Source: Cephalopachus bancanus (taxonomy: Eukaryota; Chordata; Mammalia; Primates; Tarsiidae). Taken from it: a stretch of 64,000 nt of DNA. The stretch's first letter is position 1. Every line of letters starts with the position of its first letter. The stretch lies in contig JAPVLO010000998.1 in the NCBI GenBank assembly GCA_027257055.1, forward strand, positions 62,001 through 126,000, in the 5' to 3' direction. The position numbers and the translations under genes are program-made. Shown piece by piece: positions 1 through 64,000 of this stretch. The notes under the pieces were generated by a model that saw nothing but the letters and a program-made list of their open reading frames with translations, made no database searches and was not told where the DNA came from.

Positions 1-186
1 AAAATCAAAAAATCAGCCGGGCATGGTAGCGTGCACCTGTTATTCCGGCTACTCGGAAGGCTGAGGTGGAAGAATCGCCGGAGCCTAGCAGGTCGAGGCT
101 GCGGTGGCCGGGAGCGGCCACTGCACTCCAGTCTGGGCGACAGAGTGAGACTCCAACTCAAATAAACAAACAAACAAACAAACAAG
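1..186 (+). mobile_element. Alu, right arm (cut by window edge)
   Basis: Right arm with the local ATTCCGGCTACTCGGAAGG and GTGGCCGGGAGCGGCCAC marks, ending in an (AAAC)n tail. Confidence 0.9.
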
Positions 187-374
187 AAAATAATTAGAGT
201 CCTACCTTATATACAAAAGTAAATTCCAGATGAATTAAAGACCTAAATGTGGGGAAAAAGTATTAGGAAAATATAGAAGTAACCAAGAGGTGGGGGAGCT
301 TGCCTAAGGAAGACAGAAATCCAGGAACAATTTAGAACAATATTAATAAATTTAACAGCATAAAAATAAAAAAT

Positions 375-667
375 GCCAGGCACGGTGGCACACGCCTATA
401 ATCCCAGCACTTTGGAAGGCAGCGGCAAGAGGATTGCCTGAGCTCAGGGGTTTGAGACCAGCCTGAGCTACATGGTGAGACCTCGTTTCCATAATAAATC
501 AAAAAATTAGCCAGGCATGGAGGTTCATGCCTGTAGTTCCAGCTGCTTAGAAGGCTGAGGTGGAAAGATCGCCTGAGCCCAGCAGGTCGAGGCTACGGTG
601 ACTGGAAGCATTGTGCTACTGCACTCTAGCCTGGATGACAGAGTGAGACTCCAACACACACACAAAA
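375..667 (+). mobile_element. Alu, full dimer
   Basis: Starts GCCAGGCACGGTGGC and ends in a CA-rich tail. It lies inside the intron 1 L1. Confidence 0.85.
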
Positions 668-1289
668 ATGTTACATAATTAAAGGCAATTATAGGTGGTG
701 AGAAAATAATTTTAGTATATAATAGACAAAGGACTTAATATCCTTTATATACCGATAGATCTGGCAAAATTCATTAGGAAAGACATTCAGCATAAAAATA
801 TTAAAGATGTGAAAAGTCAACGCTTTTGTTTCATATGACCTCTATTAAAAGACACATACCAATCATGTACCATTTTTTACCTATTAAATTTGATAAAAAT
901 AAAAAGTATAATAAATCCAGTGCTGGTAAGGGAAATAGTACTCTTATATCCTATTAGTGGGATCATAAATTGTAGCAGCCTTTTTGGAACATAATCTAGC
1001 AGTATGCATCTGTTATATGCTAATGCTTGGACACAACAGATTGAAACTTTAGGAATCTATTCTAAATAACAAAAGAATTTAAAGCTGTATAATAATGTTC
1101 TTGGAGCATTATTTATAATAATGAAACATTGGAAATAACCTAAATATAAGTGAAGTCATTTGGGGACTAGTAGAATAAAATATGGTACGTTATACGATAT
1201 GAAGTTAAAAAAAAAAGCAGGAGGTATATTTGTATGTGATTGTGTGTATAGATAGATATTCATGATGTATGTTTATTTATTTATGTATT

Positions 1290-1576
1290 TATTTATTTTC
1301 TGAGTGTGAGTCTCACTCTGTCACCTAGGCTTGAGTGCAGTGGCATGATCATGGCTCACCACAGCCTTGACCTCCTGGGCCCAGGTGATCCTTCTGCAGC
1401 TGGGACAACAAGTGCACACCACCATGCTCTACTTTTTATTTTATTTTTATTTTTTTAGAGACAAGGGCTTACTATGTTGCCCAGGCTGGTCTTGAAGGCC
1501 TCAAGTGATCCTCCCACTTTGGCCTCCCAAACTGCCTCCCAAAGTGGGATTACAGGCGTGAGCCACCACACCCAGT
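1290..1576 (-). mobile_element. Alu, older type
   Basis: Reverse-oriented dimer with a (TTTA)n head. It carries an imperfect duplication CTGCCTCCCAAAGTG near its 5' end. Confidence 0.8.
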
Positions 1577-2127
1577 TTATGATGCATATTTAAATGACAA
1601 AAGTAAGTTGAGAATCAGGATTCCATTTTTACTAAGAATAAAATATACCTGTTTTTGATTACAGAGATAGACATATGTAAACTGATGGGTAAACAGGAGA
1701 GAGATGATTTACTCAGCTGTTAGCCGTGGTTACTGGTAGGGGATGAGATTGAAATGGAAAGAGAGGGAAATGGTATGCGGACAGCAAAGGGAGATATAGT
1801 CAGGGACGTACAGTTTTATTTTACTCTATATTATTTTAAGTATTGGAATTTAGGTGATTTTTACTTTTGGGCTTTTCTGTGTTTTCCAATCAAAATAAAT
1901 GAAAGAATCTAAGTTATAAGTATTTATTGCATGAATGAAATATATAAATTAATTTGTGTATGTGTTTGTTTTAAATTAATATTATGTCACTGTTACAAAC
2001 TTTTCAAAGGGAAGACTGTAGAATGCACTTCTTCCAAATTCTATGAAGTGATGATAACTCAAGTATGGGGAAATTTTTACCAACATAAGAATTCAGGGAG
2101 AGCAATCTGGATATGTTTAAGCGTATC

Positions 2128-2419
2128 TTTTTTTTTTTGAGTTGGAGTCTCACTTTGTTGCCCAGACTGGAGTACAGTGGCATGCTCACGGCTACCCCAG
2201 CCTCAACCTGATGGGCTCAGGCAATCCTTCTGCCTCAGCCTTCCAAGTAGCCGGAACTGTAGACACACGCTACCATGCCCAGCTAATTTTTTGATATATT
2301 GTAGAGATGAGGTCTCGCCAGATTGCCCAGGCTGTTCTTGAACCCATGGACTCAGGCAATCCCTCACTTTGGCATCCCAAAGTGCTGGGATTATAGGCTT
2401 GAGCCACTGCACCCAGCCA
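2128..2419 (-). mobile_element. Alu, full dimer
   Basis: Begins with poly-T then GAGTTGGAGTCTCAC and ends CACCCAGCC. Confidence 0.85.
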
Positions 2420-2485
2420 GGCATTTCTTTTAGCCAACTTGATGATATGGTAAGCAAGGACCTTCTTTTTAAAACTGTGTATTTA

Positions 2486-2771
2486 GCCGGGCTCGGTGGC
2501 TCAGCCTGTAATCCCGCGCCTTTGGGAGGCTGAGGTGAGTGGATTGCCTGAGCCCGCGGGTTCGAGACCCGCCTGGGCAACGAGACCGCATCTCTACAAT
2601 AAATCAAAAAAAAAAAAATCAGCCGGGCGTGGTAGCGCGCGCCTGTAATTCCGGCTACTCGGAAGGCTGAGGTGGAGCCCAGCAGGTTGAGGCTGCGGTG
2701 GCCGGGAGCGGCCACTGCACTCCAGTCTGGGTGACAGAGTGAGACTCCAACTCAAAAAAACAAAACAAAAC
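2486..2771 (+). mobile_element. Young Alu next to ARNT exon 2, perfect 15-bp TSD
   Basis: AAAACTGTGTATTTA stands at 2471-2485 and again at 2772-2786. The element has the T-arm hairpin at 2556-2572 and the 5-base left-arm deletion. Its 3' duplication lies 15 bases before the exon. Confidence 0.95.
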
Positions 2772-2801
2772 AAAACTGTGTATTTACTTTTTTTCTGACA
2801 G

Positions 2802-49730
<46,929 letters not shown>

Positions 49731-49807
49731 AACTATTGGGGTGAGGATAAGGGGTGGGGGAGAAAAATCACTGTTTGTTTTTAAAAAGCAAATCTTTCTG
49801 TAAACAG

Positions 49808-49813
49808 AATAAA
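49808..49813 (+). promoter_or_regulatory. ARNT: AATAAA polyadenylation signal (proximal)
   Basis: AATAAA 78 bases after the ARNT stop codon. Use would give a very short 3' UTR; the downstream sequence is C/T-rich rather than strongly GT-rich. Confidence 0.45.
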
Positions 49814-50239
49814 AGTTCCTCTCCCTTCCCTTCCCTCACCCCTCACGTGTACCCCCCTTTCCCTTCTGCTTCTCCCCTGCTTTCCTGCCTTTCCAAGGTG
49901 ACATTTGTAGAAGAAATTGAATTAATTCCCAGGATTTTTAAGGACACTGAAAATTTGAAACTGGGTGAAGTTAGAATGCATTTCCTTGTGTCTCCTGACC
50001 AGAAGTTGTGTAGCAGTGATTTGTGTTAGGGTCAAGAGGCAAGTCAGAAGAACCTGACATCCACTATTTGCCTTGGATACTATGGCTTGTTTTTGGAAAG
50101 AAGTTCTGAGTAGAGTGGAGGAGAGGAGAAGCGTCCTCATATTTGAGGACCATGAAGCATGGTAGGTATATATGAGGCTTTAGGAAGTGAGCATAGGCTC
50201 TTTCTGCTGCCTGTGATCAATTGCTCTGGAAAGAAACAT

Positions 50240-50332
50240 GAGTAAGTGAGAGAGAGTGTGAGTGAGTGTGTGAGTGAGTGTGTGAGATGTGTGTGTGTGT
50301 GTGTGTGTTACTTGGGCACGTGTGTGTGCACG
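50240..50332. repeat. (GT)n / GAGT-rich microsatellite in ARNT 3' UTR
   Basis: AGTGAGAGAG and GTGTGAGTGAGT units followed by (GT)12 or so, then ACTTGGGCACGTGTGTGTGC. Confidence 0.92.
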
Positions 50333-50485
50333 TGCTTCTGTATTTCTTTTTTTTCTCCCTGTTAGGGAGTTATGCAAACTTTGTCCCAGATTTTATCTTT
50401 GTCTTTCTGTGTGCTTTTCAAAGAGTCCTAAGGAGTTAAACCTTCCAGGTATTTTCCACTTAGTATTGCAGCCAAAGAGTATTTA

Positions 50486-50491
50486 AATAAA
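50486..50491 (+). promoter_or_regulatory. ARNT: AATAAA polyadenylation signal (middle)
   Basis: AATAAA followed closely by TGTCTTTGCTG, a plausible downstream element. It would give a 3' UTR of about 0.8 kb. Confidence 0.5.
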
Positions 50492-51132
50492 TGTCTTTGC
50501 TGCGCTTACATCTATGCCCAGCCAGTATACAGTTGTAAAACAAATATATAAAGTCTTCTGTTGCTGTGGTTGGTCTCTCATCGAACATGTTCAGTGATAA
50601 AGCTGGATTGCTCTTGCCTGTGGTGCTCTTACCTTACCTGGAAGATCTGCAAATATTACCGAAACAGGCTGGCAAGATAAACACTTTCAGAAACCCCAGA
50701 CTTGGCCATAAGAATAATGCTGCATCTTTCTGTCAGAAGCACATATGATGTGTGTTCTGTAGAGGTTATTTCTGCATGGAAACTCAACTTCTTGGATTAG
50801 TCCCAGTGAAAATTCTCACTGTTGGAGTGTAAACCAAATACAAAGCCCTCTTGCAAAGTAGCCTCTTTCATTCCATCTTCAAAATACCCAGTCTAGCAAG
50901 AAACTGAGATTTGGGTCTACTGGGCCTGCAGTTCTTTCCTCTTTGCTCCCTCTCCTATCTTGAGATTGGGTTTTGCTTTAGAGTACAAGTATAAAAACTC
51001 CATGTGATAGGTGGGCCCTGACGCCCATCCCAAACAGGGTCACTTGGTAATCAGCTATAGCCATATAAATGTGGATACAGGTTACTATGCTCACTTTTTA
51101 ACCTTCCTCAGGTAACAATCGTGTATCAACTT

Positions 51133-51258
51133 TTTTTAAAAGAGATGAAGTTTTGCCAAGTTGCCCAAGCTGATCTTGAACCCGTGGGCTCTGGCAGTCC
51201 TCTCACCTCGGCCTCCCAAAGTGCTGGGATTATAGGTGTGAGCCCTCACACCTGACCA
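51133..51258 (-). mobile_element. Antisense Alu left monomer in ARNT 3' UTR
   Basis: AAAGAGATGAAGTTTTGCC to CACACCTGACC; left arm only. Confidence 0.8.
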
Positions 51259-52448
51259 GCTTTTTAAAAAAATTGACTCTGGCCAGTAACTAAGCACCAG
51301 ACTGAATTAATGAGAAGATACAGTAAATGTAGTCATAGGGGACTGAGGAGCAGATGGCCTTGGAGAGGCTGAAGGAATGTCAGTGGCTGGGTTTCCCTCC
51401 CTCTTGTCTCCAGTCTGGTACCAGGTAGTGGAGTGAAAAAGGAGACAGTTTATTTTTTTATTCTATGTGCACACATACAGTAAGTATACATATATATTTA
51501 TAGCACAATTTATGAAACCAAAAAGTTGAGTTTCCAGTGGAATTCTTGTTTTTTAATAATCGACTTTTAAAATGTGATCAGGATTATAATATTGTACAGT
51601 TATTATAGGGCTTTTGGGAAAGGGGAGGATAGGGAGAAGATGCTCTGGGGGGGTTGTTTCTGCTTTTCCTTCAGGGTTTTATTTTTGATTGTTTTGTTTT
51701 CTTCTTGGCCATTTCTGTATTGCTGGCATCTGTGCTAAGCCTTACAGTGGCAAAAATGATGACATGTAGCAAAGATTTTAAAACAAAATATTTTTTCCTT
51801 TTGTAAAATTTCTTGTGTTGTGTGATCTTGATTGCGGCTTTATCACTCCCTTTTCAGCTTATAAACAACACCCAAAACTAGAGGAATCCATAGCTTGAGC
51901 TCCAAACATACAAACATAAGGCACATGAGTCTTTAATTAGGAATCAGAAATCATAGGGCTCTGATCACTCTGCAGCCTTCCGCCTTGCTTGCCCTCCTGA
52001 TCCTGACACATTCTGATTAAAAGCAGAGACATTCTGACCACAAGGTGGGGGATGGGGGTTGAGGGTTGCCCAGGTCCTTGGGAGAGAGGGGAAGAGTTTG
52101 AACTTGAAACCACTAGGGCACATCTGGATGCTTTCCCCCAGTATATCCTCTTCTGTATTAAAAGTACTTACGTCTGGGGAAATTTAAACTATTCAGGACT
52201 AGACCCGGTTTCCCTCCAGGATCTTAAAATCCAGAGGCATAAGGTTCTTGAAGGTTTATATGTGGAGTATAGCTAGAAACTGAATTTAGATCCTATGTAT
52301 TATCCTTTCTATTCCAAGGAACTGCTTTTCCTCTTTCTCCACATCTGTTTATGGAAGAAAATGGAGTTTGGGGGGTGTGGTTTGAGGACTGAGCTAGACT
52401 CTTATGATCTATCACATGCCTGGATGTTAGGGAAACATTTGGAGACAC

Positions 52449-52456
52449 TCATGTGA
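52449..52456 (+). promoter_or_regulatory. CTSK: E-box TCATGTGA upstream of CTSK (distal)
   Basis: TCATGTGA is the M-box type preferred by MITF/TFE factors. It lies about 580 bases before the CTSK 5' exon. Confidence 0.5.
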
Positions 52457-52534
52457 TGACCTACATTGGGGATTTTAATAATTGAGACAGATGTTCATCA
52501 GGCATCCCATCATCTGAGAGTTTTAGCAACAGAG

Positions 52535-52544
52535 TCACATGTGA
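52535..52544 (+). promoter_or_regulatory. CTSK: Palindromic E-box TCACATGTGA (middle)
   Basis: A perfect 10-base palindrome around CACATGTG, an MITF/TFE-type site on both strands, about 490 bases before CTSK exon 1. Confidence 0.5.
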
Positions 52545-52988
52545 GTCCATCAGAACATATGGCATTGATTCGAGTGCCGTCAAAGATAACCAGGATTGCT
52601 GGCTTGAATTACTTTTAGAATCAATTTCTTCTGAATTTTATGGGTATATCCTCCCTCAACAAAACCACGTTGGGCTGGGAAAGCAGTTTTCCTGCCTTAA
52701 TTGATAACTTTCAGCCAACAAACTTAGAAAATACAATTTTGGACCTGATGCCTTTCTTACATTGCTCTTTCTTAGCCTTTTGTATTTATTCATCCCAGAG
52801 GTGAGGGACAGACACAGATTTGAAAATAAGTTTCAGTGTGGAGGGGGTAGGCCATAACAGGAAAAGGGTCGGAAAAGATGTCATCTCCCAATGTTACAAT
52901 ACAGGACACTGAAGAAGGATGGGGGAGATCAGAGCTTTACTTCCCAAAAGAGAAGGCAAACCCCTACTTGAGTGTCTGCCACCGACAG

Positions 52989-52996
52989 TCATGTGA
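52989..52996 (+). promoter_or_regulatory. CTSK: Proximal E-box TCATGTGA of CTSK
   Basis: A second TCATGTGA about 35 bases before the inferred CTSK 5' end. MITF and TFE3 are known activators of the CTSK promoter in osteoclasts through E-boxes (established for human; from memory). Confidence 0.6.
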
Positions 52997-52998
52997 GA

Positions 52999-53004
52999 TT
53001 TAAA
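52999..53004 (+). promoter_or_regulatory. CTSK: TTTAAA TATA-like box, CTSK
   Basis: GATTTAAAC stands 27 bases before the inferred exon 1 start, the spacing of a TATA-like element. Weak by sequence alone. Confidence 0.35.
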
Positions 53005-53030
53005 CTAGCACCTCTCCACCCTGGCATATT

Positions 53031-53250
53031 TGCTGCACACAGACACAGAAACACTGTGCAAATCCACAGCCCCCTTCCTTCCTAGCCCCCCTTCTCTCAG
53101 CGTTTCTATCCCCGCCTCCTCTTATCCAAATTTTCCAGTCGACCACTGGAGCCAACTTCCGCAATCTTGATGGAATAAATCTAGCACCCCTAGTTGTCCA
53201 CCCACACTTTCCTGCCGAAACGAGGCCAGACAACAGATTTCCACCAGCAG
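53031..53250 (+). other. CTSK: CTSK exon 1, non-coding 5' UTR
   Basis: Sequence from TGCTGCACACAGACACAG to CCACCAGCAG, followed by GTAACA, closely follows the human CTSK leader as I remember it. The donor joins to exon 2, whose second base starts the ATG. The 5' end is placed by that similarity and by a TTTAAA box 27 bases upstream, so it may be off by tens of bases. Confidence 0.8.
53170..53178 (+). other. CTSK: Two-codon uORF (ATG GAA TAA) in CTSK leader
   Basis: The only ATG in exon 1 opens ATG GAA TAA and ends 72 bases before the exon end. The human leader has the same ATGGAATAA as I remember it. Confidence 0.6.
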
Positions 53251-54694
53251 GTAACATTTTCAACTTTCTAGGTCTTTTAGCTTTTCATTCCTTTTGATGC
53301 TCTATTTTAGGAGTATTAGGGATATAATAACTCGGGGATCAAAATAAACTTTGTAGGCTCTGGGGATAAATAGATGCCTGGTCATTTCCTGGCCAAATAA
53401 AATTTTCCTGGAAATATTTTGGGTTTCTTGCATGATTTGTATATATACATACAAGGTTCTTAGTAAAAGCAAAGTAAAGAGTGGCTGCTGAGGGTTTTCT
53501 GCTTTGGCCAAAAAGGACCAAAAGAGTTAACTAGTGAGAGGAGGAGCAGTACAGGGAGGTGGTAGCTCAGGGCTTCCTATTTTCTGAGGCATCTCAAAGC
53601 CCTTAACACTCCAGCCCTTAAATGTCATACTAGACATTTTGCCAGTTTGCAAATATTACAGAGAAATGGACTATAACGTCAGAAACTGCAAGCTACATGA
53701 CTTGAAATAGGCTGCAATTGCTCTTAAAGTAGTGAACTTAAAATTAGGCAAGCCAATGCAAAAGATGAGCAAAGATGGAGTAAACTTCTGAAAAGCTATG
53801 AATTTTAATAATCGTAGAACCTTGCTTTTCCATCTTACATTCTTCTAACAAGACTTGTTTCTGAGGCTTTTTGTCTTGTGCAGCAGCCACAGAGGTTTTG
53901 TTGTTGGGAAAAATACCCCATAGCATCTGGTTAGGATTAGGGAAGTTTCCTGCATAAGGAGGGAGGGGAAAGAGAAGGAAAAAATGCATAAGAAGAGTGA
54001 GGAGATATTAAATGTCTCTCAGAAAACAGGAAAAACTACACTTCTTCTTGTCCTTTTCTGACAAGATCTGGGAAAGTACCAGAATATAGGCGAGGAAAAG
54101 AAGAATGCCTTGAAGAAATGATTAGTAAGCAAGACTTAACTAGAAATCTCTTTTGTATTCTGCAACCCCACTCCCATCTTGCTCTTACTGTGTCCATTGC
54201 CAAGCCTGGGGACACCAGAGGAGATGGGCCCTGAGCCATTCTGATTGTCCAGTTTCTACCCCATTTCTGGTTGTCTGTGCAAGTACGTGTGTGTAAGTGT
54301 TGGCTCCCTAGGTCCATGTGCTTGGAACCAGATGGGCCAGCACCCTATCCAAACACAGGTCCCTCCTAACTATCACTGATTGTTTGATCATAAGAAAATC
54401 ACCCTCCATTCTCTGTCCACCTTCCTCTTAGAGCCCAGTTTTCCTCTGCCTCAGGGTCCCAGAGGAAGGGGTACTAAACTTCAAGATCATGAATCCCTTA
54501 GGATTATTGTGTGTGCATGCATTTTTCTGGTGAGGGGAACTATACTTTTATTAGTTTCTCAAGGGAGTCTATGACTCCTGAAAGGTTAAGAGCCACCTGT
54601 CTAGGAACATGGCTCCAGCTATTTTCCTCATCCCAAGCCAGGCACTGAACCCTCTGCCAGTGGAAGAGCCTCCCCTAATTATACCCTTCCCCAG
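53251..54694 (+). other. CTSK: CTSK intron 1
   Basis: About 1.44 kb free of Alu or L1 by eye; no exon seen. It ends in CCCTTCCCCAG. Confidence 0.6.
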
Positions 54695-54695
54695 G

Positions 54696-62419
<7,724 letters not shown>

Positions 62420-62938
62420 GTAACATGGGATCACGACTTTTGTCCCTCAATCACCTCATAACTCTCAACCTCACCTCCAGCTCCCCCAGGTTCCTTCTTT
62501 CTCCCAAATCATGAGAAAATTGTCTCAGGTTTCTCATTCTATCTTCCCAGTCCCAGGCTCTTAATTCCGAGTCTGACATTTAACTGCCAGACACTAATTC
62601 TCAAGTACTTCGTGTATGTGTGAGGTAGCTGCTCCATGCGTCAGGTGCTGAGTCCCAGACACAAGCAAATGAGCAGATGTCTGCCTTTAGTGATCTCACA
62701 GTCCGATAAGAAGACAGACCGCACCAGCCATGAGATAAAGTGGCACCAAGAACCAGCAGGAGCTTTGGAATGACTGTGTATTTTACTTTCTTTTGTCTCT
62801 CATGTGATTAGTTTCTTAGGGAGGTTTGTATTATCAGTCTTTATATAAGCAGTAGGGAAATAATGGAAAGTTTTAATATTCTCTTGTGTAGTTTTTTGCC
62901 CTTCAGGGTACACTTAGGATAATATATAAGAACTTACC
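62420..62938 (+). other. CTSK: CTSK intron 7 start
   Basis: No exon found. A weak L2-like stretch stands at about 62620-62760. Confidence 0.35.
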
Positions 62939-63249
62939 AGGCAGGGTGTGGTGGTTCATGCCTGTAATCTCAGCACTTTGGGAGGGTGAGGCGAGAGGAT
63001 TGTCTAAGCCCAGAGGTTCAAGACCAGCCCGGGCAATTTGGTTTGACCGCGTCTCTACAATAAATCAAAAAATTAGCCAGGCATGGTGTTGTGCGCCTGG
63101 AGCTCCAGGTACTTGGAAGGCTGAGGCAGAAGGAGCACCTGAGCCCTGCAGGTCAAGGCTACAGTAGCCATGATTGTGCTACTGCACTCCAGCCTGGGCG
63201 ACAGAGTGAGACTCCGACTCAAAAAAACAAAACCAAACAAAAACAAAAA
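62939..63249 (+). mobile_element. Alu, CTSK intron 7
   Basis: CAGGCAGGGTGTGGTGGTTC start, tail of AAACAAAACC units. Confidence 0.88.
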
Positions 63250-63553
63250 GCCAGGCACAGTGGCTCATGCCTGTAATCCCAGCACTTTGGGAGGCTGAGA
63301 TGAGAGAATTGCCTGAGCCCACAGGTTTGAGATCAGCCTGGGCAACATGGCAAGACCTCGTCTCTACAATAAGTAAAAAAAATTAGCTAGGCGTGGTGGC
63401 ACACGCCTATGGTTCCAGCTACTTGGAAGGCTGAAGGGAATGGATTGCCTGAGTCCAGCAGGTTAAGGCTGCAGTGGCTGTGAGGGTGCCACTGCCCTCC
63501 AGCTTGAGCAACAGAGTGAGACTTTGACTCAAAACAAAACAAAACAAAAAACC
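63250..63553 (+). mobile_element. Alu, tandem with the previous one
   Basis: GCCAGGCACAGTGGCTCATG start, (AAAAC)n tail; directly follows the tail of the previous Alu. Confidence 0.88.
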
Positions 63554-64000
63554 AAAACTTACCACCAAAGATTGTGAACTCTGTGAAGAGAAACATTTAG
63601 AAATAAGGTATGCACAAAAACAACAAAAATTAGTGTTTTCTTTCCTGTTATTGGAAACAAAACTCCAGGGTCTTCTGCTTCCCATCTCTCTTTAGCCCCT
63701 TGTGATTTTGTTGGGGGCACATGTATGAGAATTACACTCCCTTCCTGTTTGGTCACCACAAATCTTGAGGCAGCACTGATTAAATCTGCTCTCCTTAGCA
63801 CCCCCCCCCCGCACCAAAGAACAGGAATCCTAGACTCTGGGGAGTTCACAGATTAATGCAGTGGTGTAACCAAGTAGGACTGCTGCTTGGAAGGCTGGCA
63901 GGATGGAATGTGAGGCTAGGGGGTTGCTTCAAACCTGAAGCAATTTTGGTATCACAGTCCTAGTGTAGAGTGAACCTGAGCACCTTTCTGACTCTCCTGC
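63554..64000 (+). other. CTSK: CTSK intron 7, window end
   Basis: No final CTSK exon (SWGENWG motif) is present. A C10 run stands at 63801-63810. Confidence 0.6.

Larger units (their letters stand above)
187..1910 (+). mobile_element. L1 3' end (ORF2 tail and 3' UTR), interrupted by two Alus
   Basis: Pieces 187-374, 668-1270 and 1577-1910 read in order like the ORF2 end and 3' UTR of an old primate L1. They include TCCAGATGAATTAAAGACCT, GCAGCCTTTTTGGAACA and GAATCTATTCTAAA. All frames are broken. Confidence 0.7.
1..2801 (+). other. ARNT: ARNT intron 1, 3' part
   Basis: This stretch is an old sense L1 3' end with inserted Alus, then Alus up to the exon 2 acceptor. 1911-2127 shows nothing I recognise. 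Confidence 0.7.
49731..51830 (+). other. ARNT: ARNT 3' UTR (end approximate)
   Basis: Continuous sequence after the ARNT stop with two AATAAA hexamers, a GT-repeat and one Alu left monomer in antisense. The human 3' UTR is about 2.2 kb from memory, so the distal end is placed near a GT-rich stretch at about 51810-51832. No canonical hexamer lies just before it, so the true cleavage site is uncertain. Confidence 0.6.
51831..53030 (+). other. ARNT-CTSK intergenic region / CTSK promoter
   Basis: About 1.2 kb with no recognised mobile element. It holds the three E-boxes and a TTTAAA box listed separately, plus GGAAA motifs that could bind NFAT (not tested). Confidence 0.55.

Noticed and set aside
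2545..2600. tRNA-like A and B boxes inside Alus, as possible tRNA genes
   Set aside because: Spacing and flanks are those of Alu left arms. There is no acceptor stem, anticodon arm or terminator.
2628..2640. GCGTG motifs in Alus as ARNT/AHR response elements in ARNT's own introns
   Set aside because: The Alu motif is GGGCGTGG and lacks the T of the TNGCGTG core. It occurs because of Alu copy number.
1..2801. ARNT exon 1 and promoter
   Set aside because: No MAATTANP-like start or CpG-rich promoter before exon 2; the stretch is L1 and Alus.
62420..64000. Last CTSK coding exon
   Set aside because: No SWGENWGNKGY-like reading in any frame; the exon must lie beyond the window.

Overview
This is nuclear DNA from a primate. 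It holds two protein genes on the + strand: most of ARNT (aryl hydrocarbon receptor nuclear translocator, HIF-1beta) and most of CTSK (cathepsin K). Translated exons match the human proteins closely, from my memory of those sequences. The many dimeric 7SL-derived Alu elements restrict the genome to primates. The dominant Alu type is neither the ape/monkey AluS/Y type nor the lemur/loris type I know. It carries tRNA-like changes in the left arm, a CAATAAATC linker and a GAGACTCCAACTC end. I infer a tarsier, with moderate confidence.

Layout. 1-2801 is ARNT intron 1: an old L1 broken up by Alus. 2802-49730 holds ARNT exons 2-22. Exon 1, with about eight codons and the promoter, lies before the window. 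All reading frames join without a break and give about 786 residues with the missing start. Order: N-terminal NLS region (exons 2-3), three 45-base exons (3-5), bHLH (exon 6), PAS-A (7-10), PAS-B (12-14), glutamine-rich activation region (15-22). The 3' UTR runs from 49731 to roughly 51.8 kb. A gap of about 1.2 kb with almost no Alus holds the CTSK promoter, with three MITF/TFE-type E-boxes. CTSK exon 1 is non-coding (about 53031-53250). Coding exons 2-7 (54695-62419) end inside the codon after the catalytic Asn. The last coding exon, about 32 codons, lies beyond the window.

The genes are neighbours in tandem, as in human 1q21, but work in different processes. ARNT is the shared dimer partner of AHR and HIF-alpha in the nucleus. 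CTSK is the osteoclast collagenase that acts in lysosomes and resorption pits.

Most other sequence is intron, packed with roughly 75 Alu pieces, L1 3' ends, MIRs, two related DNA-transposon fossils and simple repeats. The most notable points are: an Alu lineage whose Pol III B box lies in a perfect tRNA T-arm hairpin; a young Alu with a perfect 15-bp target duplication ending about 30 bases before ARNT exon 2; a GC-AG intron after ARNT exon 11; a visible exon duplication (exons 4 and 5); a retroposed LTR 3' end with a 17-bp duplication; and a two-codon uORF in the CTSK leader. I found no wholly new gene system. Comparisons with human are from memory and were not computed.
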